64,000 nucleotides of DNA from an uncultured Schlesneria sp. (GCA_903871875.1 CAIQIR010000011.1:53776-117775); one strand, 5' to 3'; counted from the stretch's first letter, positions 19,024-29,063 are shown. Translations and numbers: made by a program. The notes: generated by a model from the letters alone, not told the origin.

Positions 19024-19740
19024 TCAGGATTGGGCGAGCAGATTGGGATTGGGCGAAACTACGCCATTGGCAAATTCTTTGACGAAGCACCAGTGGAAGC
19101 CCAGCCCGGCCAATACGGCGCAGTGCCAGATTTCATGCGGACCGATCACTCCGGGGACAAGCACGGGATGGTGCAGCACTAGACCAATTGCTCCGAACGT
19201 ATACGACAGCCCGGACAAGACTGCCGGCTGAATGAAGGCCCAGCCAAATCGACGCCAGAGGAAGAGCGACGTAATCAGGCTTCCCCAGCCAAACAGCAGA
19301 AAAAAGGCGATCCCGGTGGGGCCGGGCGTGTTTTCGCAATACAGCAGCCGCCAGATGATTCCGGAGATCGCGACTGTCCAGATCAACAGCAGTGCCCCCC
19401 ACCGAGGCAGTCCCCTAAACAGGATCGCATGGACGGGTGTCATGCTGGCCGCAATCAACACGAAAACGCTGGCGACATCACCTCTGAGCAGGATTTCGCG
19501 TATCGGTCCGGGCCAGAATATGTGATAGATGCCACTGACGCACAACAGCAGGACTGACGAAGTGACCATGACGCACAGACTGGCCACGCGGATCCAGTCG
19601 CCCCGTCCGCGGCGAATCAGATACAAACCCAATCCGGCAAACACGCCGGCGCCCGTCAGATGGCTGAAAGAGCTAAATGGTTCGCGACAGCCCAGCCAGG
19701 GCAAGACGTCGATTTGATGGACATGTTCGACGATGCTCAA
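19024..19740 (-). CDS. PAQR/hemolysin III family membrane protein
   Basis: About seven transmembrane segments with the conserved PAQR/YqfA motifs: REPFSSFSHLTGA at the N-terminus, SGIYHIFWPG, RGDVASVFVLIAAS, and the C-terminal GPHEIWHCAVLAGLGFHW. The conserved His, Asp and Ser residues implied in metal-dependent hydrolase activity of the superfamily are present. The start is uncertain: TTG at 19740 (238 residues) fits the family length and lies just past the upstream gene's stop; the frame is open to 19806. It is in tandem with the polysaccharide deacetylase gene. Confidence 0.82.
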   Translation of the reverse strand: MSIVEHVHQIDVLPWLGCREPFSSFSHLTGAGVFAGLGLYLIRRGRGDWIRVASLCVMVTSSVLLLCVSGIYHIFWPGPIREILLRGDVASVFVLIAASMTPVHAILFRGLPRWGALLLIWTVAISGIIWRLLYCENTPGPTGIAFFLLFGWGSLITSLFLWRRFGWAFIQPAVLSGLSYTFGAIGLVLHHPVLVPGVIGPHEIWHCAVLAGLGFHWCFVKEFANGVVSPNPNLLAQS

Positions 19741-19744
19741 CGCG

Positions 19745-20542
19745 TCACTCCGGAAAATTACGAGCGAGGATTCGTTGACGAATCGCTTTGTAAGTCGGGC
19801 CAGCAACCACTTTCGCGACCTTTTTCATATTCCAAAAGGCCGCCTGGCGCCAACGTCGCAGGGGGCTTTTTACCAGCGACGCGGCGTTGTCCGCCGACAT
19901 TCCGCAGTAAACATTATAGCGTCCCAGGATCAACGCGTTTTCCACATGATGTGGCTTGGTAGTCGGTTCGGAGTTGAACAGCACGCGAATCCCCGCCGCG
20001 ACGGCCGCCCGCGCCACATCCTTCGAATAGAAGCCTCCTGGGACGGAGGCCGTCGTCACGGGGCTTTGGATAATCTCTTCGAGGACACGGCAACTGCGGG
20101 TCCATTCGTCGACGAGTTGTTCCCGAGAGCAACTGGATATGCGTTCGGGATGGCTGCACGAATGGCTGCCGATGACATGGCCTCGCTGATGCAGTTCCAA
20201 GATCTGTTCGCGCGAGCAGAATGTCGGCTGGCCGATGAAATCGGTCGCCATGAAAAACCATCCGCGCCATCCGTACCGTTCCAGCTTGTCGGCGATTTCC
20301 GTCAATGCGGACAGGCCGCCATCATCAAAGGTGATCGTCCATTGGGGCTGGTTGGTCGATGCCAGTTCCTCTGGCGATGTCGACGTCAGTGGTGACCTTC
20401 GTGTCGTTTTAGCGATCCGCTCCAGATGGCTCTGAAACTCGGCCGGAGTCAGTTTATACCGTGCCGCACCCGGTCCCGAAAATCCGCTGTCATCTTCATG
20501 TCCGGCGGGGGTGACATCGTGGTAAAGGAGATTGATTAGCAT
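19745..20542 (-). CDS. Polysaccharide deacetylase (NodB homology)
   Basis: Carbohydrate esterase family 4-like protein of 265 residues. Visible motifs: LLYHDVTP near the start, TFDDGG (catalytic Asp and metal Asp), GSHSCSHP (metal His residues in the HSxxH position) and GFYSKDVARAA. It likely removes N-acetyl groups from a cell-surface glycan. No signal peptide is evident from ATG 20542, so either it acts on cytoplasmic-side intermediates or the N-terminus is non-classical. The upstream extension of the frame to 20698 is not family-like. Confidence 0.87.
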   Translation of the reverse strand: MLINLLYHDVTPAGHEDDSGFSGPGAARYKLTPAEFQSHLERIAKTTRRSPLTSTSPEELASTNQPQWTITFDDGGLSALTEIADKLERYGWRGWFFMATDFIGQPTFCSREQILELHQRGHVIGSHSCSHPERISSCSREQLVDEWTRSCRVLEEIIQSPVTTASVPGGFYSKDVARAAVAAGIRVLFNSEPTTKPHHVENALILGRYNVYCGMSADNAASLVKSPLRRWRQAAFWNMKKVAKVVAGPTYKAIRQRILARNFPE

Positions 20543-20970
20543 GCTGCGATGGCCAAACGAGTAGGGCGTGAAATGGGGGCAATTCCTGTTGTACCACTGA
20601 CGACGAGAATCGGGGACCAGTGAGCGCCCGATTCTTGTCGTCAATCGGCGACCGTCCTTCAATGACGACGTTGGGGAATTAAACGTGATTCTGAACAATC
20701 GTTTATCTCGGACCGCACGCCGCTCCGTCTAGAGAGGGAGATCGGATTTTCCCAGCGGTCGCCAAGTTTATTCCGCAGGTGGCGACGAAGTTCACGGCCG
20801 GACACTCGCGTGTTGAGCGCGATGGCGGTACAACCATAAAGGGTTGCCATTGTGTGTTCGCGTCCGACGTCGACGAACGAATCGCAGCGACTTCGTGATG
20901 AACTGATCGTGATGGGTCCTGTTCGGTTTTGGGGCAGGAACCGCTGGATTTTTCAAGAGGAGCTTCAGTA
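20543..20970. other. Divergent intergenic region with a 16-bp hairpin
   Basis: Contains a strong inverted repeat: left arm at 20599-20614 (GACGACGAGAATCGGG) and right arm at 20627-20642 (CCCGATTCTTGTCGTC), 15 of 16 positions pairing plus one G-U. No T-tract follows on either strand. Otherwise nothing recognised. Confidence 0.55.
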
Positions 20971-22347
20971 GTGGATAGCATCGAAACGAAGGGCGGCTTG
21001 TCGCGCCGCGATGTACTTAAGGCGACGGGCACCGTCGCGGCCGCATCGGCTCTGGCGGGCGTTGTTCTGCCTCGGCACGTTTATGCCGGCGAAACGAATA
21101 CGGTTCAAATCGCTCTGGTCGGTGCGGGGGGCCGCGGATCGGGTGCTGCCGAGAACGCGCTTTCGACGAAGTTGGGCCCGGTGAAGCTCTCAGCCATGGC
21201 CGACGTCTTTCCCGAAAAGTTGAAGGGCACCTACGATTCACTGAAGGGCCGTTTCAACGAATTGGTTGATGTGCCCGAAGAACGCAAGTTCATCGGTTTC
21301 GACGCTTACAAGAGTGCGATGGATTCGCTGAAAAAAGGCGACGTCGTGATCCTGACCACCCCACCGGCCTTCCGATGGGTGCAATTCAAGTACGCCATCG
21401 AACGCGGATTGAACGTCTTCATGGAAAAGCCCGTCACCGTAGACGGACCTTCCACGCGCAAGATGTTGGAACTGTACGAAGAATCGGTCAAGAAGAACCT
21501 TAAGGTGGGCGTCGGCTTGATGTGCCGTCACTGCGAAGCACGTGGCGAACTGTTCAAGCGAATCAAAGACGGCCAGCTGGGTGAACTGAACCTGCTGCGG
21601 GCCTACCGCGTCTCGGGCCCGACCGGAAGCGCTTTCGTCAACAAACGACAAGGCGATCTGAGCGAGTTGATGTACCAGATCCGGAACTTCCACGGTTTCC
21701 TGTGGGCCAGCGGCGGTGGCTTCAGCGATTTTCTGATTCACAACATCGACGAATGTTGCTGGATGAAGGACGCTTGGCCGGTGGAAGCCAAGGGTTATGG
21801 CGGACGTCACTATCGTGGGGACTATGTCGACCAGAACTTCGACAGCTACACGGTCGAATACACGTTCGCCGACGGTGCGAAGTTGATGCTCGAAGGCCGT
21901 GGTATGATCAACTGCAACAACGAGTTCGCCAGCTATTGCCATGGTAGCAAGGGTTCGGCCGTGATCTCGCAATCGGGTCACGCTCCCTCCAAGGCGAGAA
22001 TTTTCAAAGCTCAGAAAATGACCGAAGACGAAGTCGTCTGGCGTTGCAACACTCCCGAACCCAATCCATACCAATTGGAATGGGATCACCTGATGCACGC
22101 CATTCGTCAGGACAAGCCGTACAACGAAGTCAAACGCGGCGCGGAAGCGAGCCTCGTGACCTCGATGGGACGCATGGCCTGTCACACTGGTCGCATCGTC
22201 ACCTTCGACGAAATGCTCAACTGCGAGCATGAATTCGCACCGACGGTCGATAAGCTGACCTTTGATGGTCCTGCTCCAGTTCTCGCCGATGCGAACGGGA
22301 AGTATCCCGTCCCCGCACCAGGCATTAAGACCACTCGCGAATATTAA
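20971..22347 (+). CDS. TAT-exported Gfo/Idh/MocA family oxidoreductase
   Basis: A 458-residue NAD(P)-dependent sugar dehydrogenase-like protein. The N-terminus carries a twin-arginine signal (LSRRDVLKATG, then a hydrophobic stretch ending near HVYAGE). The Rossmann motif ALVGAGGRGSG follows, then the family's EKPVTVDGP motif. Such secreted planctomycete oxidoreductases often act on sugars; substrate is unknown. GTG at 20971 is chosen because AAGAGGAG lies about eight bases upstream and this gives a clean TAT signal. A strong terminator follows. Confidence 0.88.
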   Translation: MDSIETKGGLSRRDVLKATGTVAAASALAGVVLPRHVYAGETNTVQIALVGAGGRGSGAAENALSTKLGPVKLSAMADVFPEKLKGTYDSLKGRFNELVDVPEERKFIGFDAYKSAMDSLKKGDVVILTTPPAFRWVQFKYAIERGLNVFMEKPVTVDGPSTRKMLELYEESVKKNLKVGVGLMCRHCEARGELFKRIKDGQLGELNLLRAYRVSGPTGSAFVNKRQGDLSELMYQIRNFHGFLWASGGGFSDFLIHNIDECCWMKDAWPVEAKGYGGRHYRGDYVDQNFDSYTVEYTFADGAKLMLEGRGMINCNNEFASYCHGSKGSAVISQSGHAPSKARIFKAQKMTEDEVVWRCNTPEPNPYQLEWDHLMHAIRQDKPYNEVKRGAEASLVTSMGRMACHTGRIVTFDEMLNCEHEFAPTVDKLTFDGPAPVLADANGKYPVPAPGIKTTREY

Positions 22348-22370
22348 TCGCCGGTGATCGCCAGAAACCG

Positions 22371-22408
22371 AGCCCCGTCGCGTGATTGCGACGGGGCTTC
22401 TTCGTTTT
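22371..22408 (+). terminator. Rho-independent terminator after the oxidoreductase
   Basis: Eleven-bp perfect stem AGCCCCGTCGC (22371-22381) / GCGACGGGGCT (22388-22398), 6-nt loop, followed by TCTTCGTTTT on the plus strand. It lies 24 bp after the stop codon. Confidence 0.9.
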
Positions 22409-22545
22409 GCGAAAGCCAGTGAACAGACGCGTTTTAAAGCCAAAGTCGCCGGCCAGAATGGGGAGCGGCTTGAGTCCGGGTCTCTTGAACGCAATGATAC
22501 ACGTTGATGGATAGTGGTTTTCGTCCCCGAATTGGGAGACCCTGA

Positions 22546-23925
22546 ATGAATCTTGGCTTCGATTCGACTGCTCCGATGTCGCGACGGCGAATGGTACAGG
22601 GATTGGGCGGCGGTTTGGGCGCGGTCGGCTTTGCCAGTCTGCTTGGTCAGGCTTCAGCAAAAGAACTGGCACCCCAGGCAGTCCCGCGAGCGAAACGCGT
22701 CATTCAGTTGTTCATGAACGGCGGACCGTTCGGTCCCGATTTGTTTGACCCCAAGCCCCTGGCGGCGAAACATGAAGGTCAGCGACCCTCCGAACTGGAC
22801 GCCTTTCGCACCGAGCGTAAAACTGCAGGGCTGATGCCGTCGCCCTTTCAATTTGCACCACGCGGTCAAAGCGGCGTGCAGGTCAGTGAATTGCTGCCAC
22901 AATTCTCCGAATGCATTGATGACGTTTGCGTCTTAAAGTCGGTCTATACCGACAATCCAAATCACGGTCCGGCCTTGCTGCTGATGAACAACGGGACCAT
23001 CGTGCCCACGCGTCCCAGCATGGGCTCGTGGTTCTCGTATGGTCTGGGGACCGAGAATGAAAGTCTGCCGGGTTATGTCGTGCTATGTCCCGGTCGGCCA
23101 GTCCGCTTTTCCATTTTGTGGACCAGCGCCTTTCTTCCCGGCGAACATCAGGGAACCTATATCAACCATTCCAATCTTGATCCTCAGAAGTTGATCCCAT
23201 ACTTGCGGAACAAGCATCTGCCGGTAGAAGAACAACAACGTCAACTGGAGTTGATGCGCTCGCTGAATCAGCAGCACCTGGAAGAACGCGGTGGTGATAA
23301 GTTGCTCGAATCGCGGATCACGGCGATGGAGACGGCTTTCCGCATGCAGTTTACGGCGACCGAAGCCTTCGATCTGAGTCGTGAACCCCAGCACATTCGC
23401 GAGGAATACGGGTCCAGTCACTTCGCCAACGGTTGCCTGCTGGCTCGGCGGCTGGCCGAACGCGGTGTTCGGTTCACACAAGTCTATTTTGGTGATGGCC
23501 AACCGTGGGACACGCACAATGATCACAATAACGCCACCAGAAAGTTGTCTCACGAGATCGATCAGCCGATGGCGGCCCTCTTACGCGATTTGAAACGTCG
23601 CGGCATGCTGGAAGAGACGCTGGTCGTCTGGGGCGGGGAATTCGGTCGGACCCCCACGACAGAAAATGGAAATGGCCGCGATCACAATCACTACGGTTTC
23701 ACCATGTGGATGGCGGGCGGCGGCGTTCGCGGCGGAATGACTTATGGGGAAACCGATGACTTCGGCTTCCAGGCCGTGCATAATCGGGTGCATATCCATG
23801 ACCTGCATGCGACGATCCTGGATTTGCTGGGGCTGAACCATGAACGACTGACCTATCGCTATGCCGGCCGCGATTTCCGGCTGACGGATGTGGCCGGGAA
23901 AGTCATTCATGAAATTCAGGCATAA
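22546..23925 (+). CDS. DUF1501 secreted protein (sulfatase-like fold)
   Basis: DUF1501 proteins belong to the alkaline-phosphatase/sulfatase-like superfamily and are hugely expanded in planctomycetes; their substrate is unknown. Visible: TAT-like signal (SRRRMVQGLGGG), FMNGGPFGPDLFDPK, the VVWGGEFGRTP motif, DHNHYGFTMWMAGGG with conserved His, and the closing ILDLLGLNHERLTYRYAGRDFRLTDV. 459 residues, GGGAGA upstream of the ATG. The next gene begins within about 50 bp, so they are likely cotranscribed and possibly act together. Confidence 0.93.
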   Translation: MNLGFDSTAPMSRRRMVQGLGGGLGAVGFASLLGQASAKELAPQAVPRAKRVIQLFMNGGPFGPDLFDPKPLAAKHEGQRPSELDAFRTERKTAGLMPSPFQFAPRGQSGVQVSELLPQFSECIDDVCVLKSVYTDNPNHGPALLLMNNGTIVPTRPSMGSWFSYGLGTENESLPGYVVLCPGRPVRFSILWTSAFLPGEHQGTYINHSNLDPQKLIPYLRNKHLPVEEQQRQLELMRSLNQQHLEERGGDKLLESRITAMETAFRMQFTATEAFDLSREPQHIREEYGSSHFANGCLLARRLAERGVRFTQVYFGDGQPWDTHNDHNNATRKLSHEIDQPMAALLRDLKRRGMLEETLVVWGGEFGRTPTTENGNGRDHNHYGFTMWMAGGGVRGGMTYGETDDFGFQAVHNRVHIHDLHATILDLLGLNHERLTYRYAGRDFRLTDVAGKVIHEIQA

Positions 23926-23971
23926 ATTCGGACAGGCAGTCGATCAGGCCTTTTGTCGAAGGACAGCGTTG

Positions 23972-26900
23972 ATGCGAATCGTTTTCGGTGTTCTGGTCTG
24001 GACCGGGTTTGTGGTCGTTTCCACGACGGCGATCGCCGACGATGCTGAGCAACTGGAGTTCTTTGAAAAGAAGATCCGCCCAGCCTTGGTCACCTATTGC
24101 TACGAATGCCATTCGACCGATTCCAAGAAACTGGGTGGCGAGTTGCTGCTGGATAGCCGTGATGGCGTCCGCAAAGGCGGTGAAACGGGGCCGGCGATTC
24201 AGCCCGGCCATTCTGGCGAAAGCTTGCTGATCAAGGCAATCAGTTACACCGATGACAGCGTCAAAATGCCGCCGAAAGGGAAGCTTCCCGAGACGGTGAT
24301 CGCCGATTTGGAAACGTGGGTCAAAAACGGGGCCATCGATCCGCGCGAGCGACCGACTCGCACCCGAGCCGCCACGCCCTGGGCGGACGTGATGCGAGAG
24401 CGGAGTGACTGGTGGAGTCTGAAAGCGATCTCTCATCCTACCGTGCCGGCGGTCGCCAATGGGGCCGCTGCGACCAATGCCGTTGATCGATTTGTGCAGG
24501 CGAAACTAGCAGAGAACGGCCTGCAACCTGCGGACTCTATCGATCCTCGGACGTTGGCTCGCAGATTAAGCCTGGTCTTGACCGGGCTGCCGCCGACGAT
24601 CGAACAGGTCGATCGATTTGTCGCCGACTGCCAATCCGGAGGTGCTACCAAGTTGCTTCCCCAGGCGGTCGTCGAGCGATTTGTCGATTCGCTGCTGCGG
24701 TCCGATCACTTCGGCGAGCAATGGGCCCGTCACTGGATGGACGTTGTGCGATTTTCCGAAACGCATGGCAATGAATGGAACTACGAGGTCCATCACGCCT
24801 GGAGATATCGCGACTATTTGATTCGCGCATTCAATAGCGATGTTCCTTATGACCAGTTTGTCCGCGAGCATATCGCGGGAGATCTTTTGCCCAATCCTCG
24901 CTGGAATGAACGCGAACAGTTCAACGAATCGGTGATCGGAACGGGTTTCTTTCGATTTGGCGAGGTTAATCATGACGATTGCATCAGCCTGCGATCGATC
25001 GGCTACGATCTGGCTGACAATCAGATCGACACGTTGACCAAGGCCTTTCAGGCCACGACCGTCGCGTGTGCCCGTTGCCACAATCACAAACTTGACGCCA
25101 TCTCGACCGAAGACTATTACGCGCTGCTCGCCGTCCTGCGCAGCTCGCGAAATGTCAGCCATTGTATCGACTCGCCCGCCGTCAACGCCCAGCCGAAACA
25201 ACGGATCCGCGAGTTGAAAGCCGACCTGCAGCGGGAGCTGGTTGATGTCTGGCGGAAGGATGTGCCAGAGATCGCCCGCTATATGCAAGCGGCTCGAGCC
25301 CGGCGGATGAAGCGACCAGATGCCGAACCGCTGGCTGCCGGATTGAATGCATCACGACTCGAAAAGTGGGTCGAAACACTGGCCGTCGAGAAAGCCTCGC
25401 TGGATGACCCGTTTGATCTGTGGCGAAATTTGGCTCTGGTCGAAGCTCCCGTCACAGCGGACGCTCCGGCCGATGCCACCAATGTCTCACAGTCGTATTC
25501 GCAGACCTGGGAGGCGTTGGCGACGCAGTTTGCGAAAGAAGATCGCGAGCGTCCCGAGTTTAACAAGTCTCAGTTTGTGACGTTCGCTGACTTCCGTAAC
25601 AAGGACGTTCCAGATTGGCAGGCGGGCGGGCAATCGATGCACGACGCGCCGTCACCTGATGGAGAATTCGTGCTCAACCCTGACGGCGATTCGATCGTGC
25701 AGGCCATCCTGCCGGCTGGCCGCTATACGCACGCGTTGTCTTCAAAGCAGAACGGGACGTTGCGATCTCCCGTGATCCCGACCGGTAAGAAGTACATCAG
25801 TTTTCAGGTTCTGGGCCAGCGTAGCAGCGCCGTGCGGCTGGTCTCGAATAACTGCCAGTTGAACTATGCCAACTATCGAGCGTTGACATCATCCGAGTTT
25901 CAGTGGGTGACCTTCTCGCCTCCAGAAGATCGGACCAGTCTGCAGACGTATGCCGAATTGATGACGATGTTCGACAACCCGAAATTCCCCGATCAGTTGT
26001 CGGCACTCGGCGGAGATCGCGACAACTACAAACTTCCGTGGGACAAAGCGGCTGAGAATCCCCATTCGTATTTCGGTGTTGTTCGCGTTGTCTTGCATGA
26101 TGGTCCCGAACCACCCAAGCCCTCCGTTTCGCACCTGCACCCATTGTATGAGGGACCTGTCGGAAGTGCGGCCTCGTCCCCGGCCGCAGCAGAGAAAATC
26201 CCTTCGCTGAACGAGATCGTTACCCGTTATGTGTCACGGATTTCGGCGGCTGTTGATGCCTGGGCTGCCAATCAAGCGACAGCAGATGACGTGCGGTGGC
26301 TGGACGTCATGGTCCGTCGCAGCTTGCTCAGCAATCAGGTGTCTCAATCACCTCGCTTGGCTGAACTGGTGAAAGCCTTTCGGACGATCGACGCCGAACT
26401 GGCGATCCCAAGGGTCGTCGCGGGCTTGGGAGATGGCGGTCCGGGGATTGAACAACCCGTCTTTCTGCGCGGTGACTGCATGCGTCCCAGCGAGACCGTG
26501 CCGCGGCGTTATCTGGAAGTGTTGTCGATGGTGCAAAACAATCTGACAATTCCGGTTTCCACAGGATCATTGCGAGCAAACACGGTGCAGCCATTCACGG
26601 CCCCAGGCAGTGGTCGATTGGAATTGGCCGATCGGATTATCAGTTCAGGCAATCCCCTGACGGCACGCGTGATGGTCAATCGAGTCTGGCATCATTTGTT
26701 TGGGACCGGGTTGGTCAGGACCGTCGATGATTTTGGGCATGTCGGGGAACTTCCGTCGCATCCCGAATTGCTCGACTATCTTGCCAACCAGTTCGTGGAC
26801 GATGGCTGGTCGGTGAAAAGGCTGATTCGTGCCTTGGTGCTCACACGCACTTTCCAGCTTTCCAATCGTCCGTCGTCGTTATCACGCGAAAAGGATTCGC

Positions 26901-27487
26901 AAAACCGATTGCTGCAGCACTACAGCAGTCGACGCCTGCAAGCCGAAGCGGTTCGCGACGCCATCCTGGCCGCCTCCGGCCGACTGGACCAGACGTTGTA
27001 CGGCCAAAGCATTCAACCTTATCGGGAAAAGGAATATGTGGATCGGCGATTGTTTCCTGGCCCACTCGACGGCAATGGACGGCGCAGTGTTTACATCAAG
27101 AATAATTTGATGGAAGCCCCGAAGTTTCTGAGTGCCTTTGATTTCCCCGGCGGAAAAGTTACCCAGGGCCGCCGCGATGTGACGAACGTTCCGGCCCAGG
27201 CACTGGCCCTGCTGAATGATCCGTTTGTCTTGCAACAGGCTGACGTCTGGTCACAACGAGTCATGGCCAGTTCCGGAGATTCGATCGCCACCCGTTTGGA
27301 GGCCATGTTTCGATCGGCCTTCAATCGTTCGCCGACGGCCGAAGAACTGTTCCGTTTTGAGCAAACGATTCGGCACCTGGCCGAGCTGTATCAGGTACCG
27401 GCCGACGGCGTCATGAACAGCGCGAGCATTTGGAAAGATATCGCTCACGCGATCTTTAACATGAACGAGTTGATCTATATTCCGTGA
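23972..27487 (+). CDS. PSCyt1/DUF1549/DUF1553 (PSD1) cytochrome protein
   Basis: Large exported protein of 1171 residues. Order of domains: signal peptide, PSCyt1 with haem-binding CYECH at about 43-47, PSCyt2/DUF1549 (from about 185, VDRFVQAKL, LVLTGLPPT), a second CARCH at about 366, an insert of about 250 residues of beta-rich sequence, then DUF1553/PSD1 (NPLTARVMVNRVWHHLFG). It probably transfers electrons in the periplasm, paired with DUF1501. The frame also permits ATG 23909 or an earlier codon overlapping the DUF1501 gene; ATG 23972 gives the shortest signal peptide. Its stop overlaps the next frame. Confidence 0.92.
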   Translation: MRIVFGVLVWTGFVVVSTTAIADDAEQLEFFEKKIRPALVTYCYECHSTDSKKLGGELLLDSRDGVRKGGETGPAIQPGHSGESLLIKAISYTDDSVKMPPKGKLPETVIADLETWVKNGAIDPRERPTRTRAATPWADVMRERSDWWSLKAISHPTVPAVANGAAATNAVDRFVQAKLAENGLQPADSIDPRTLARRLSLVLTGLPPTIEQVDRFVADCQSGGATKLLPQAVVERFVDSLLRSDHFGEQWARHWMDVVRFSETHGNEWNYEVHHAWRYRDYLIRAFNSDVPYDQFVREHIAGDLLPNPRWNEREQFNESVIGTGFFRFGEVNHDDCISLRSIGYDLADNQIDTLTKAFQATTVACARCHNHKLDAISTEDYYALLAVLRSSRNVSHCIDSPAVNAQPKQRIRELKADLQRELVDVWRKDVPEIARYMQAARARRMKRPDAEPLAAGLNASRLEKWVETLAVEKASLDDPFDLWRNLALVEAPVTADAPADATNVSQSYSQTWEALATQFAKEDRERPEFNKSQFVTFADFRNKDVPDWQAGGQSMHDAPSPDGEFVLNPDGDSIVQAILPAGRYTHALSSKQNGTLRSPVIPTGKKYISFQVLGQRSSAVRLVSNNCQLNYANYRALTSSEFQWVTFSPPEDRTSLQTYAELMTMFDNPKFPDQLSALGGDRDNYKLPWDKAAENPHSYFGVVRVVLHDGPEPPKPSVSHLHPLYEGPVGSAASSPAAAEKIPSLNEIVTRYVSRISAAVDAWAANQATADDVRWLDVMVRRSLLSNQVSQSPRLAELVKAFRTIDAELAIPRVVAGLGDGGPGIEQPVFLRGDCMRPSETVPRRYLEVLSMVQNNLTIPVSTGSLRANTVQPFTAPGSGRLELADRIISSGNPLTARVMVNRVWHHLFGTGLVRTVDDFGHVGELPSHPELLDYLANQFVDDGWSVKRLIRALVLTRTFQLSNRPSSLSREKDSQNRLLQHYSSRRLQAEAVRDAILAASGRLDQTLYGQSIQPYREKEYVDRRLFPGPLDGNGRRSVYIKNNLMEAPKFLSAFDFPGGKVTQGRRDVTNVPAQALALLNDPFVLQQADVWSQRVMASSGDSIATRLEAMFRSAFNRSPTAEELFRFEQTIRHLAELYQVPADGVMNSASIWKDIAHAIFNMNELIYIP

Positions 27488-27555
27488 TACAATTGCTGGT
27501 TCGACAACAGACCCCGAAAATCGCCGTTGGCCTGTTGGATGTGAAAGAGCTTGTT

Positions 27556-29004
27556 ATGACCAATCGAAATGCCGATGCCGCCTGCCGTTGTCCCGGTCGC
27601 TTGCCTCAGCCGGTGACGCGTCGGGAAATGCTCGCTTCGACCGCGAATGGTTTTGGCCTGTTGGCATTCTCGGGCTTGTTTGGCCGATCGAGTTCCGCCG
27701 CGACGATTTCCGTGGGAAATCTGCTGCAGCAACCCCACTTTCCGCCCAAAGTCAAAAACGTCATTTTCTGCTTCATGGACGGCGGAGTCTCGCACGTCGA
27801 CTCGTTTGATCCCAAGCCGAAATTGACGGATTTGGATGGCAAACTGTTTACAGAATCAAAAAACCCCACGGCGAACGGCAATCGCAAATGGCTGCAAAGT
27901 CCGTGGAAATTCAGCCAGCACGGCCAATGCGGAATGCCGGTCAGCAGCCTGTTTCCGCACGTGGCCCGTTGTGCCGACGATATTGCCGTCATTCGGTCCA
28001 TGAAAGCCGATCTGCCCATCCATTCGACCGGCGTGCTGTTCCTGCATACCGGTTCGAACAATGCCGGCCGACCGAGTCTGGGTTCGTGGGTCAATTACGG
28101 ATTGGGCTGTGAAAGTCAGAACCTGCCTGGTTTTGTCGTGCTGAGTTTTGGAGTTGTGCCTTGCGGTGGTCTGGAAACGTTTTCGAACGGGTTCCTGCCC
28201 GCCAGCCATCAGGCCACGTTACTGCAAGCCGACGGTTCGCCCATCGACAACATCCAACCGGCTGATAAGGACTCGCGCGTTCAACAAGCGAAGCTGGCAT
28301 TACTCAAAGAGCAGAACGAGGCCTTCTCGCGCGGTCTGGGTGGCGCCGATGCCGTGGAATCGGCGATCAAGAACCATGAGATGGCCTTTCGGATGCAATC
28401 GTTGATCCCGGACGTACTGGATCTGTCTCGTGAGACCGAGGCGACGCAGGCACTCTACGCCATTGATTCGAAAGTGCCGTCACAACGGCTGTACGGAATT
28501 CAGTGTTTGCGAGCGAGACGCTTAATTGAATCGGGCGTTCGTTTTGTCGAAATCACCTGTCCTCCTGGAGCCTCCAACGGAACCTGGGATCAGCACGGTA
28601 ACCTGAAGAATGGACACGAGAAGAACGCCTTGGACACTGATCAATCGATTGCCGGACTGATCACCGATCTCAAGCAACGCGGATTGTTCGATGAAACCTT
28701 GATTGTCTGGGCAGGCGAGTTTGGCCGGACGCCGCATTCCAGCGGTCGTGACGGCCGTGATCACCACCCTGAAGGGTTTTCGGTCTGGCTGGCTGGCGGC
28801 GGAATCAAAGGCGGTTCGATCTACGGAGCCACCGACGAATTGGGCATCAGCGCCGTTGAGAACATCTGCACGATGCACGATCTGCACGCCACGATCCTAC
28901 ATTTGCTCGGCCTGAACCACGAACAACTGACTTACCGGTTCAGCGGCCGCGATTTCCGCCTGACGGATGTCCATGGGCATGTCGTTCACGACATTCTCAG
29001 TTAA
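27556..29004 (+). CDS. DUF1501 secreted protein (second copy)
   Basis: A 482-residue DUF1501 protein divergent from the one at 22546. It has a TAT-type signal (VTRREMLASTANG), FMDGGVSHVDSFDPKPK, WAGEFGRTPHSS, DHHPEGFSVWLAGGG and the family-closing LLGLNHEQLTYRFSGRDFRLTDV. The ATG at 27556 is preferred; the frame is open back to 27484, touching the preceding stop codon. Third gene of a DUF1501 - PSCyt1 - DUF1501 run, so probably part of one transcript. Confidence 0.92.
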   Translation: MTNRNADAACRCPGRLPQPVTRREMLASTANGFGLLAFSGLFGRSSSAATISVGNLLQQPHFPPKVKNVIFCFMDGGVSHVDSFDPKPKLTDLDGKLFTESKNPTANGNRKWLQSPWKFSQHGQCGMPVSSLFPHVARCADDIAVIRSMKADLPIHSTGVLFLHTGSNNAGRPSLGSWVNYGLGCESQNLPGFVVLSFGVVPCGGLETFSNGFLPASHQATLLQADGSPIDNIQPADKDSRVQQAKLALLKEQNEAFSRGLGGADAVESAIKNHEMAFRMQSLIPDVLDLSRETEATQALYAIDSKVPSQRLYGIQCLRARRLIESGVRFVEITCPPGASNGTWDQHGNLKNGHEKNALDTDQSIAGLITDLKQRGLFDETLIVWAGEFGRTPHSSGRDGRDHHPEGFSVWLAGGGIKGGSIYGATDELGISAVENICTMHDLHATILHLLGLNHEQLTYRFSGRDFRLTDVHGHVVHDILS

Positions 29005-29042
29005 AGCAGACCGCTGTCGAGGCGGGCTCCCCCCCAAATAGC

Positions 29043-29063
29043 CCTCTCGCGTTCCACGAGAGG
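29043..29063 (+). terminator. Possible terminator hairpin after the DUF1501 run
   Basis: CCTCTCG (29043-29049) pairs with CGAGAGG (29057-29063). There is no clear T-tract, so this is only a weak candidate for an intrinsic terminator, 39 bp past the stop at 29004. Confidence 0.3.

Noticed and set aside
21238..22494. 418-codon minus-strand frame opposite the TAT oxidoreductase
   Set aside because: Shadow of a confirmed gene on the other strand, with no motifs.
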